From contig JANXOD010000008.1 of NCBI GenBank assembly GCA_025353765.1, positions 1 through 64,000 on the forward strand: a stretch of DNA of 64,000 nt, in the 5' to 3' direction. Under the pieces are notes generated by a model. The model was not told where the DNA came from. It saw only the letters and a program-made list of their open reading frames with translations, and made no database searches. Source of the DNA: Sphingobacteriales bacterium (GTDB taxonomy: Bacteria > Bacteroidota > Bacteroidia > Sphingobacteriales > Sphingobacteriaceae). Positions 57,186 through 64,000 of this stretch are shown here, in pieces. Every line of letters begins with the position of its first letter. Position 1 is the first letter of the stretch. A program made the position numbers and the translations under genes.

Positions 57186-57626
57186 CTAGGGTTCAACCAT
57201 TTCAATTTCACCATTTGTCGCCAAGTAAATTATTGCTATTTCCGCAACAACACCGACAAATAACTTAGCGTATTTACTCTCTAATCCTTTAAAATCAGCA
57301 TCCTTACCATGACCTGAACCATAAGCATTTCTCAATTCTGTTACACCTTGTGCAATTGTTGCAATACCTCCTAAAACCTGTTTTATAGAACGTTCAGCAG
57401 CTTCTGGATCATCTGCACCTTTTGGTTTAAAATCAACTGAGTTAGTTGTATGTTTAACTAATTGCTGTAATGTCCAGTTTTTATCAATAACGATCCCTTT
57501 AGGTTTAAGTATAGATTTACAAATAGTCTCCAAAAATTCTTTCCCTGTTCCAATTGCAATATCTGTATCAGAAATAATTGCTTTATTCATTTGTTCAATC
57601 TTCCTATTTACATAGTCAGTATTCAA
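57186..57626 (-). CDS. Abi-C domain (3' part of the split abi gene)
   Basis: About 146 aa carrying the abortive-infection C-terminal (Abi-C) domain: GTGKEFLETICKSIL, ERSIKQVLGGIATIAQGVTE and the signature LRNAYGSGHGKDA, typical of HEPN-like toxin folds. As an independent gene it would need the TTG at 57626. The same frame stays open further upstream and joins the 5' part after the frameshift, so it is probably not a separate gene. The OLD gene follows 45 bases on. Confidence 0.65.
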   Translation of the reverse strand: MNTDYVNRKIEQMNKAIISDTDIAIGTGKEFLETICKSILKPKGIVIDKNWTLQQLVKHTTNSVDFKPKGADDPEAAERSIKQVLGGIATIAQGVTELRNAYGSGHGKDADFKGLESKYAKLFVGVVAEIAIIYLATNGEIEMVEP

Positions 57627-57655
57627 GTGTTTTCTAATGCTAACCGCCTTTTCTG

Positions 57656-58114
57656 CTAATTGCGCCTGCCCTGTATTTTCTCTTGTCCATTTAAATATGG
57701 GCCTACCCGATATTTCATCTGCATGATAAAATTTAAATCCCTCTGGCTGTAGATACTTGTTATAATATCAACTAATTTATCAGCAGCATCATTGTCAGAT
57801 CTTATATGTGGGCCTAACGTTTCATTCAAAAATCTTAAGTATACATCATCATCACCATGCATTAAGTTTAATCTTACATCAGTAAATACCCAGCCGGGTG
57901 GCCAATCTCCCATATTCATATCCGCATGTTGATGAATATCTTTATATGCATTATTATATTCTGGTCTATAATCTGTGGAAGGCATAGATGATAAATCATA
58001 TAGGCGGTTTAAAAAATCAGCTTCTTTCAGTCTTCCATGATACCATAATCTTTCTTCTGTTAATGAATCTGCAATATTTCTTCTTGTAACGGCCGTTATT
58101 TTATTTTTACTCAT
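57656..58114 (-). CDS. AbiJ-type N-terminal domain (5' part of the split abi gene)
   Basis: 152 aa beginning MSKNKITAVTRRNIADSL, with RLKEADFLNRLYDLSSMPST and WVFTDVRLNLMHGDDDVYLR, the pattern of AbiJ N-terminal domain proteins (probably the NTD3 type). From about residue 126 (TSIYSQRDLNF...) the reading is out of the family frame and is an artefact of the frameshift. The gene starts 11 bases after fic. Confidence 0.65.
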   Translation of the reverse strand: MSKNKITAVTRRNIADSLTEERLWYHGRLKEADFLNRLYDLSSMPSTDYRPEYNNAYKDIHQHADMNMGDWPPGWVFTDVRLNLMHGDDDVYLRFLNETLGPHIRSDNDAADKLVDIITSIYSQRDLNFIMQMKYRVGPYLNGQEKIQGRRN

Positions 58115-58125
58115 TTATCTGCAAT

Positions 58126-59262
58126 TTATCTTTCAAATAATCTGAGGTATTCTTCAAATACAAATATTCTATTTCGCTTATACCCGGTTTGCTCCTTAAG
58201 TATACCAAGATTGTGGAAATCTTTAATTAGAGCATTTGCTGTCTGTTTGGTTACATTAAGGTTTGTCATTACATCGGAAACCGTTACGACTGGTTTGCTG
58301 TACAAATAGGTAAGTAATGATTTAGCATTAGGTAGCCTTTTCCCTAACGATATAATGGTATTTTTTTCAAGTTTGTCTCTTAAGGCAATAATTTTGGTAA
58401 ACGTATCTATAGCACTTTTTGCAGTCTCAATTATACCCACCAAAAAAAACTTAAGCCATTGTTCCATCTTACTATTAAGAGAAACAGCCATTAGGTTATT
58501 ATAATAGTGTTGTCTGTTTTTTTCAATAAAATCAGATAGATATAACGTTGGTTTAGTAAGTACTTTTTGAGTTATAAGATATAGTGTGATCAATAATCTC
58601 CCAATCCTGCCATTGCCATCAAGAAAAGGGTGAATGGCTTCAAATTGGTAATGTGCAATTCCAATTCTGATTAGATGCGGTACTTGTATTTCTTCATTGT
58701 TTAGAAACTTTTCCAAGTCGCTGATGCAATCAGGTACAAGTGTATGGTGCGGTGGCACAAAAACAGCATCATTGATTGTAGCTCCGCCTATCCAGTTTTG
58801 GCTTGTGCGAAATTCTCCAGGCAATTTATTCTTACCTCTCACACCTTTTAATAAGATTTTATGTGCTTCTTTTATTAGGCGAGAAGACAAGGGCAATTTC
58901 TCTAAATTCTTAATGGAATGGTTCATTGCCTCAATATAGTTTTGCACCTCCTGCCAATCGTCCTTTAATTCAGGGCTGATGTCTTTTGCCTCTAATACAA
59001 CCTCGTCCATCCGTGTACGTGTTCCTTCAATACGACTAGATTGCGTTGCTTCTTTTACTATGTGCATCCTGATAAAAACATCCACATCTGGTACAAAAGT
59101 CGAGAATGCGTTAAGCTCTCCCAGCTTTAAATTAGCTTCTTCTAAAAGCGTATTAATTTCAGGGTTATTTATACTCCATTCCTTATTGATTGGATTAGGA
59201 CTAAAACTTCTGTAACCATACTCTTTGGTAAAGCCACCTGATTTGTATTCTTTGATATTCAT
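58126..59262 (-). CDS. Fic-family protein (AMPylator-type) with C-terminal winged helix
   Basis: About 378 aa, class II Fic protein. The inhibitory helix motif (S/T)xxxE(G/N) is present as SSRIEG (75-80), and the active site HPFLDGNGRIGR is intact (about 211-222). A flap region and a C-terminal winged-helix part (VSDVMTNLNVTKQTANALIK) follow. Such proteins transfer AMP to a target, held in check by the helix. I chose the ATG at 59262 (MNIKEYKSGGF), the usual family start; an ATG at 59298 would add 12 residues overlapping the promoter area. It is the first gene of the defence operon, and a palindromic operator lies upstream. Confidence 0.9.
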   Translation of the reverse strand: MNIKEYKSGGFTKEYGYRSFSPNPINKEWSINNPEINTLLEEANLKLGELNAFSTFVPDVDVFIRMHIVKEATQSSRIEGTRTRMDEVVLEAKDISPELKDDWQEVQNYIEAMNHSIKNLEKLPLSSRLIKEAHKILLKGVRGKNKLPGEFRTSQNWIGGATINDAVFVPPHHTLVPDCISDLEKFLNNEEIQVPHLIRIGIAHYQFEAIHPFLDGNGRIGRLLITLYLITQKVLTKPTLYLSDFIEKNRQHYYNNLMAVSLNSKMEQWLKFFLVGIIETAKSAIDTFTKIIALRDKLEKNTIISLGKRLPNAKSLLTYLYSKPVVTVSDVMTNLNVTKQTANALIKDFHNLGILKEQTGYKRNRIFVFEEYLRLFER

Positions 59263-59290
59263 ACGCTTGACAAACTTACTAAAAAAACAC

Positions 59291-59346
59291 ATAGTCAACG
59301 AAAATTGATTTGCCCTGACTATAATAATTTATAGTCAAAGATGTAA
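59291..59346 (-). repeat. Repeat B, copy 2: right boundary of the defence cassette
   Basis: 49 of 56 bases match 42202-42257. Contains the fic operator. It marks the upstream end of the defence operon. Confidence 0.85.
59317..59336 (-). promoter_or_regulatory. Palindromic operator upstream of fic
   Basis: GACTATAATAATTTATAGTC: two perfect 8-bp half-sites (GACTATAA/TTATAGTC) with a 4-base spacer, 55-74 bases before the fic ATG. A further half-site ATAGTC lies at 59291-59296. The Fic winged helix is a possible binder, giving autoregulation of the whole operon. Confidence 0.65.
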
Positions 59347-59469
59347 ATTTGTTTAGTCTTCTATGATGATTGGCACCTAGTTTGTGAAATTTTTCTTAAA
59401 CATACCTAGTGAAAAAGCATCCAGACTTTTGTTGCAAACAATTGTCCATAAAAATTAAAATAATAATAT

Positions 59470-59892
59470 ATGAAACAGCTATTTAAATTGCTTAGCATTA
59501 TTTTTTTAATCTCTACCGCATCTTGTCATGCGCAGAAAATGATGCAAACATTAAGTGATGCTAAGAAATTGGAAATTAATAAAGATAAATTTATTGGCAA
59601 ACCCCTAAAAGTACTTTTAGATCAAATTGGCCCTAAAATAAAGAGTGCTATTGGAGACCCAGATGATAATAGTAAGACCCAAACTAAAATTATCAGCTTT
59701 TATTTTGTTGATAAAAAGGAGTTTTTTAGTCGTGATCGAAAAGGAGAAAAACCCACAAGTATAAGTGTTATTTTAGAACCCGCTAAAGAAAAAAAACTTC
59801 CTTTATCAGGTGAAAAACCATGGACAGAAGAACAGGTAAAGGAGTATGGAAATATGATTATTATTAGACTTTCGGTAAGGGGTGAAAATTAG
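59470..59892 (+). CDS. Small hypothetical lipoprotein
   Basis: A 140-aa protein with a lipoprotein signal (LLSIIFLISTASC). The mature part has KFIGKPLKVLLDQIGPKIKS and TQTKIISFYFVDKKEFFSRD. No family is recognised. The gene lies between the defence operon and the mobilisation genes, and a decayed second copy of its 5' part lies just downstream, so it duplicated in tandem. Confidence 0.7.
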   Translation: MKQLFKLLSIIFLISTASCHAQKMMQTLSDAKKLEINKDKFIGKPLKVLLDQIGPKIKSAIGDPDDNSKTQTKIISFYFVDKKEFFSRDRKGEKPTSISVILEPAKEKKLPLSGEKPWTEEQVKEYGNMIIIRLSVRGEN

Positions 59893-59943
59893 TGTAACTA
59901 TAGTGTGGGAAAGCCTTTTTAGGTATCCCATTAGCTAAACAAT

Positions 59944-60080
59944 ATGAACAGCTATTAAAACTTTTTAGCATTAATTTTTTATTATCTGCCATATCTTACC
60001 ATGCACAACAATTGATGAAGACAGTTAATAGTGCTTAAAAAATAAAGCTAATGGGCAATCGTGTAATCGCCAAAACTTAA
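59944..60080 (+). pseudogene. Decayed tandem copy of the small lipoprotein gene's 5' part
   Basis: Starting ATGAACAGCTATTAAAA, the sequence aligns with the beginning of the 59470 gene (ATGAAACAGCTATTTAAA) through the signal peptide and into the next motif (GCCAAAACTT versus GCAAACCCCTAAAA). It has lost one base after the second codon and has several stops, so it is not expressed as protein. Confidence 0.65.
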
Positions 60081-60099
60081 TCTGACAGAGTAGGTTTTT

Positions 60100-62088
60100 T
60101 TAAGACTTCTTCACAATTAAATGCCTTAAGCTTGGATCACTTAGTACTCGCTCTATTTCTGACTGAATAATGTCCTGCACATCCTGTTTAATTTGCAAAT
60201 AATTCCGCTGAACCATAACATTATCCAATTTGCGAATGACAGGAATTTCCTTATAACTTTCTTGTTCCTGATTCAAAACTTTATGATCATTTAGTATCTC
60301 ACAATGAAAGGCTTTAAGCTCAATTTTACAGTCAGGATCATCCGCTACCATACCAACGAATTCACCAGAAGAAAGAGCCGAAATTTTTGATGGCGGTATA
60401 GCTACCTCTAACTGTTTGGAACGACTAATGGAGATGTCTGTCCTATTAATGGATAGACTTTCTCTGTCTTGCATAATCTTTCCAAAACGCTCCGAAAGTT
60501 GCTTAGCTGTATCACCTGTAACCTGACCACTAACAATATTCCCAATAATGTTCATAATTACATCTGCCTGCTCTTTGCCATAATCCTTTCGAAGCTGACT
60601 AAAATCCTGTATTCCCAAGCAAGTGGCTACCCTATTGCCACGAGCAGTAGCAATCAAGCTATCCATATTATTAAGGTAAATAGTAGGAAACTCGTCAAAA
60701 ATTAAGCTACTTATTTGCTTTCCTTTTTTGTTTACCAGTTTAAGTAAGCGGGTTACATAAAGGGATAAAACTGCACCATAAATTTGGATTTTCTGGGGAT
60801 TATTACCCATACAAACAATCTTTGGCTGGTCAGGATTGTTGATATCAAGTTTAAAGTCGTTGCCAGAAAGTACATAATATAATTGTGGAGAGGAAAGCCT
60901 TGCCATAGCTATTTTAGCGGCAGCTATTTGTCCTTCTAATTGTTCCATTACATCGTTCAGGTAGGCATTTACAAAAGGATTGATTAATACTTCAATTTCC
61001 TTTTCTGTTCGTAAAACTGTAAAGAGATTATCATAATCTACTTGCATTAATTCTATGACGTGTGGGAGGGTACAAAATTCACCATCTTTATACTTTCGTA
61101 AATACCAAATAATAGCTGTAAGAAAATTAATAGGTGATTCAACAAAAAAATCACCTTGCCGTTTAATCCATTCCCTGTTTAAGCCCATCAGAATAGTACG
61201 TGCGGATTCTGCTGCATCAGTTATATCAGTCATGTTTTCATGGTCAAGTGGATTACATCGGTGACTGCGGGTTAGGTCATCAAAATTAATAACATAGAAC
61301 ATGGGTTCTATGGGGTATCTCGTTTTGTATTTCAGCCAAGTATTATATGCTATTTTGGATAAGTCATCAAACTTAAAGTCGTATACAAACATTGTAAAAC
61401 CCTTCTTAATGTGCTGTGTGATTACATGGCGAATAACAAAGTAAGATTTACCTGCTCCAGGTGAGCCAAGTACCATTAAAGCCCTGAAGGGATTGATGAT
61501 GTTTATCCAGCTTTTTCGTGTCTTTCCTTTCAGCTTATATTGTGCAGGCAAGTTAATGGAATATTTATTTTCCAATAGTCTTTCTTCCTGCGGAAAGGTT
61601 TCATTTTCCTTGTTGAAAATATCCTTCCCATTTAGCTTTTGCTGTATAACACAGGACAGTAAAGTACCACCTGAGAGCACCAGCATAAACCCTATAGATG
61701 TAATTCCTATATAGAGCACAGCAGCGGTTGTAAGAGCAATTTTAGGAACAAAAAAAGAAAGATAACTTAGAAAGTAAATTGATAAGCCTGTAAGGATATA
61801 AGCAAAGGCAGTTTTGTAGCTTAATTTTTCATCTTTCCTTCCTCTTGTGCCCATCAGAGAAATGGATAAAAATCCTAATGCGAACAACTTTGATGTATGA
61901 AAACTATTAAATAAACCTGTATTATGGATGTTATCCATTAATCGGTCAGTTAGGGTAACTGTCAAGTCCCAATACTTAAAAGCAGTATAGCAATAATAAT
62001 AAAAGTGCAATACTAAAATTGCTAGGCTGATAAACCTAGTCATATCCAGAATTTTACTGAGTGCTTGTTCGTTTTCTCCTGTTTGCAT
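60100..62088 (-). CDS. TraG/VirD4-family conjugative coupling protein (Bacteroidota MobC type)
   Basis: A 662-aa membrane ATPase that would deliver the nicked DNA strand to a secretion channel. Hydrophobic segments near the N-terminus (LAILVLHFYYYCYTAF and others up to about 160) anchor it. Walker A is VLGSPGAGKSYFVIRHV, Walker B-like is SSLIFDEFPTIYLNNMDSL, and QDFSQLRKDYGKEQADVIM carries the coupling-protein Gln/Arg motifs. It is 18 bases after the relaxase gene and belongs to the same mobilisation operon. Confidence 0.9.
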   Translation of the reverse strand: MQTGENEQALSKILDMTRFISLAILVLHFYYYCYTAFKYWDLTVTLTDRLMDNIHNTGLFNSFHTSKLFALGFLSISLMGTRGRKDEKLSYKTAFAYILTGLSIYFLSYLSFFVPKIALTTAAVLYIGITSIGFMLVLSGGTLLSCVIQQKLNGKDIFNKENETFPQEERLLENKYSINLPAQYKLKGKTRKSWINIINPFRALMVLGSPGAGKSYFVIRHVITQHIKKGFTMFVYDFKFDDLSKIAYNTWLKYKTRYPIEPMFYVINFDDLTRSHRCNPLDHENMTDITDAAESARTILMGLNREWIKRQGDFFVESPINFLTAIIWYLRKYKDGEFCTLPHVIELMQVDYDNLFTVLRTEKEIEVLINPFVNAYLNDVMEQLEGQIAAAKIAMARLSSPQLYYVLSGNDFKLDINNPDQPKIVCMGNNPQKIQIYGAVLSLYVTRLLKLVNKKGKQISSLIFDEFPTIYLNNMDSLIATARGNRVATCLGIQDFSQLRKDYGKEQADVIMNIIGNIVSGQVTGDTAKQLSERFGKIMQDRESLSINRTDISISRSKQLEVAIPPSKISALSSGEFVGMVADDPDCKIELKAFHCEILNDHKVLNQEQESYKEIPVIRKLDNVMVQRNYLQIKQDVQDIIQSEIERVLSDPSLRHLIVKKS

Positions 62089-62106
62089 AGTTTTTACTTT
62101 CTAGAA

Positions 62107-63387
62107 TTAAAGACGTTTAGAAACACGTTTTTTTCTTTTCTTTTTTCCTTTTTTCATTAGCTGATTAGGTACATAATTGGATGCATGTTCCGCATGTAGC
62201 AATGTTTCAAGCAAGTCATTCCCATCTTTCTTTTGTAAGGGTTGTGATACTGGCATGTGTCCTTCCGTTGGAAAGGTTTTGGATGTGGATTGTTTAACGA
62301 AGTCCTGTTGTTGTGAGGGCGTTTCTCTTACTTCACTACATCTTTCCAGTATGCCTTTCGCACTATACTGTTTCCCCAACATGCTGCCATTAAAAATACA
62401 TTTTGTGCGATGATCTATATAGGTAAGTCCGAAGATGATTCCATTGTCATTTTGCCTTAAAACTGTGGCTATGCCTTCTTTTTCAAGTATCTTTATAAGA
62501 TTTTGTAATTTTTGTTCAGGCTGCTTTAAGAAGGCAAAATCAATCACATTTTTTACCCTTGCTTTATGTATCTGCCGAGCAACCTCATTGGCTACAAATT
62601 TTTCTTCCAGATAGCTAAGTGTTGGCTTGCTATAAAAGTCACTGGCCTTTATTGGAACACCAATTTTATTTCCTTGCTCATCTAATATGCGATAAACTAA
62701 TCCACGCTTTTGAAATACTCTTGAATTTTCACTACCCCGATCAGCCATGATATTGTATTGTTTTAGGACAGCATTTAACTCTGGCAGGCTGGCATATTTA
62801 TATTCTTTTAGTATGGCATCCAAAACATTGGTAATCGCTCTTTTGGTATCTGAGCGGCCATACTGTACCTTCTGTGCATTAACAGGCTTCAACCTGTATA
62901 ATTCCTGCCGAAGGATACTATCTTCTGCTCTCTTTAATCCAAAGGATTGATCGATTTCCTTCCGAGCTTTTTCAGATTGATTTCGTCCGATATTTTGAGT
63001 ATCTATCCGGCTTCCATCAGCCCTTACTTTTACTGATACAATATGAATATGCGGGTGGCCTGCATCAAAATGCTGATAGACCAAATAAGGCTGATTACCG
63101 AATCCAATTTTCTGCATATAGGTATTGGCAATCTCCTGTAAGCGGTCATTTGAAATCTTTTCAGATGGGTCAAAATTTAGTGAAATATGTACGCTATTCC
63201 TGCTTACATTTTCATTTAAAGAGGCCTGTTTAAGTAGCCTGTTTAATTTATTATTGAAGGACAATTGTTCAACATCCATAGGATAGTTAGCGGCTAAAAA
63301 ACATTCTGCCAAGCCTTCTTTCACTTTGTTTTCATTGTAGTTTACAATGCGCTGAATGGAGTGTCCCGTTTTAATTACTGCAACCAT
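62107..63387 (-). CDS. MobB-type relaxase
   Basis: A 426-aa relaxase/mobilisation nuclease. The N-terminal domain has the three-His metal motif in QHFDAGHPHIHIVSVKVRAD and a possible nicking Tyr near the N-terminus (VNYNENKV). The C-terminal part is basic, ending KKGKKKRKKRVSKRL. It nicks oriT and attaches to the transferred strand. It overlaps the accessory MobA gene by 13 bases. Confidence 0.9.
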   Translation of the reverse strand: MVAVIKTGHSIQRIVNYNENKVKEGLAECFLAANYPMDVEQLSFNNKLNRLLKQASLNENVSRNSVHISLNFDPSEKISNDRLQEIANTYMQKIGFGNQPYLVYQHFDAGHPHIHIVSVKVRADGSRIDTQNIGRNQSEKARKEIDQSFGLKRAEDSILRQELYRLKPVNAQKVQYGRSDTKRAITNVLDAILKEYKYASLPELNAVLKQYNIMADRGSENSRVFQKRGLVYRILDEQGNKIGVPIKASDFYSKPTLSYLEEKFVANEVARQIHKARVKNVIDFAFLKQPEQKLQNLIKILEKEGIATVLRQNDNGIIFGLTYIDHRTKCIFNGSMLGKQYSAKGILERCSEVRETPSQQQDFVKQSTSKTFPTEGHMPVSQPLQKKDGNDLLETLLHAEHASNYVPNQLMKKGKKKRKKRVSKRL

Positions 63388-63767
63388 TTTTCACCAATTT
63401 TTTGGATGTGATTTTTGACTTCATCCACCTTATTCAAAAGAGTTTTTTTCTCTAGTTCATAAGTGATAATCCAATCCCTTAACTCTGAGATTTGACTAAG
63501 CGTATGAAGCTTTTTTACTGCCTGGTTGAAGTTATTACCAATGCCATTTAAGTCATTTCTTAACTTAATAGCTTCTGTCATAAATTCATCCAAAGACTGG
63601 TTACGATATGTAGCAACAATGGGCTTTCCAAAGATTATCCGGCGTATGTAATCGCTTAACTTTCGACAAGTACTTGCTTTCCATTTCTTCTCTACCTGCT
63701 CATATTCTTTAGGAGTAAGCCTTAGCCCGATAATGCGGGTCCTGTTTGAATTTTCCTTTTTCATCAC
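63375..63767 (-). CDS. MobA/MobC-type relaxosome accessory protein
   Basis: A 130-aa DNA-binding protein with a ribbon-helix-helix-like N-terminus (IIGLRLTPKEYEQVEKKW, SDYIRRIIFGKP) and the Bacteroidota MobA/MobC tail (LRNDLNGIGNNFNQAVKKL). It binds oriT and helps the relaxase. It is the first gene of the mobilisation operon, and an inverted-repeat cluster lies upstream. Confidence 0.85.
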   Translation of the reverse strand: MMKKENSNRTRIIGLRLTPKEYEQVEKKWKASTCRKLSDYIRRIIFGKPIVATYRNQSLDEFMTEAIKLRNDLNGIGNNFNQAVKKLHTLSQISELRDWIITYELEKKTLLNKVDEVKNHIQKIGEKWLQ

Positions 63768-63808
63768 TTATCATTTTCACGTTTTCAAACTTTTTTAGTT
63801 TTAAGTTT

Positions 63809-63895
63809 CTCCGCCCACGACTTCGGAGTAAGGGCGGCCAGATACGGCTGTTTAACAACCGGACATCTGGCCGATTGCTGAAAAGAGGCAATATC
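63809..63895. other. Candidate oriT: inverted-repeat cluster upstream of the mob genes
   Basis: CCGCCC (63811-63816) pairs with GGGCGG (63832-63837). GGCCAGAT (63836-63843) pairs with ATCTGGCC (63865-63872), and an inner GGCTGT/ACAACC adds to the second stem. ATTGC/GCAAT (63874-63892) follows. GC content is higher than in the surroundings. Its place just before mobA/mobB suits an oriT. No nick-site consensus can be assigned by eye. A small open frame crosses it but has no support. Confidence 0.45.
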
Positions 63896-64000
63896 ACCGC
63901 CTTCCATAAGTCCTGAAAGATTATAGTACTTATAATTGGCATTTTGAATATCCGCAAAAGCATAAAATCATTATTATAATAACTTACAAAAAGCTAATCC

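Larger units (their letters stand above)
57186..58114 (-). pseudogene. AbiJ/Abi-C-type abortive-infection gene split by a one-base frameshift
   Basis: Two open frames (57656-58114 and 57186-57626) join into one natural protein of about 309 aa if one base is added near 57760-57764. With it the frame reads VDIINKYLQPEGFKFYHADE and then ISGRPIFKW in continuous, protein-like order, entering the second frame. The total length (929 bases) is one short of a multiple of three. Known relatives are single chains: an AbiJ-type N-terminal domain followed by an Abi-C domain. The break could be a real mutation, phase variation at an A run, or a sequencing error. Confidence 0.8.

Noticed and set aside
63709-63963. 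Small leftward open frame of about 84 codons before the mob operon
   Set aside because: It overlaps mobA and the inverted-repeat cluster and has no recognisable family; more likely chance.

Overview
The window looks like a chromosomal segment of a low-GC member of the Bacteroidota, probably Sphingobacteriales or Chitinophagales. The evidence is the gene order accC-accB-fabH-plsX-rpmF-DUF177, Bacteroidota-type promoters (TAnnTTTG -7 boxes), two proteins with C-terminal type IX secretion sorting domains, CarboxypepD_reg/TonB outer-membrane proteins, and Bacteroidota-type MobA/MobB/TraG mobilisation genes. I saw no rRNA gene, tRNA gene, CRISPR array or transposase.

1-36 kb is mostly core genome. 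It opens with a scarred spot (a VOC/glyoxalase relic and a holA 3' fragment abutting tatC). A fatty-acid and phospholipid operon with rpmF follows, then a secreted D-aminoacylase/TIM-barrel pair, an M1 aminopeptidase, rplU-rpmA, a polyprenyl synthase, RNase R, an Opp-type ABC ATPase, a 3'-5' exonuclease, the pbpC/alpha-2-macroglobulin pair, topA, mnmA, a SatD/DUF3307 pair with repeated operator-like sites, a YyaL-type protein and a SlyD-like FKBP.

36-42 kb carries two large secreted proteins with C-terminal sorting domains: an HzsA-related propeller-type protein with one CxxCH motif and a heparinase/alginate-lyase-like enzyme. 42.5-51.2 kb is an envelope/regulatory module. An OmpR-type two-component system with PepSY-like, histidine-phosphatase and COG4705 proteins runs leftward. 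PAP2, a TonB-dependent barrel, an EamA protein and a second COG4705 protein run rightward.

51.3-59.35 kb is a leftward five-gene defence operon: Fic, an AbiJ/Abi-C-type abortive-infection gene split by a single-base frameshift, a Gabija-like pair (OLD ATPase-TOPRIM and UvrD-like helicase), and a 666-aa protein joining a gamma-glutamylcyclotransferase-like domain to a putative PD-(D/E)xK nuclease. I know of no described system with this last protein. The cassette is bounded by two short sequences, A (51286-51380) and B (59291-59346). Both reappear side by side, in the same order and orientation, as a scar at 42.10-42.26 kb next to a truncated HD-domain gene. This suggests an earlier copy of the cassette, since lost, or a second insertion.

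59.4-64 kb holds a small lipoprotein gene with a decayed tandem copy, and then the coupling protein, relaxase and accessory protein of an integrative or mobilisable element, with an oriT-like inverted-repeat cluster upstream. The defence operon therefore lies beside mobile DNA.
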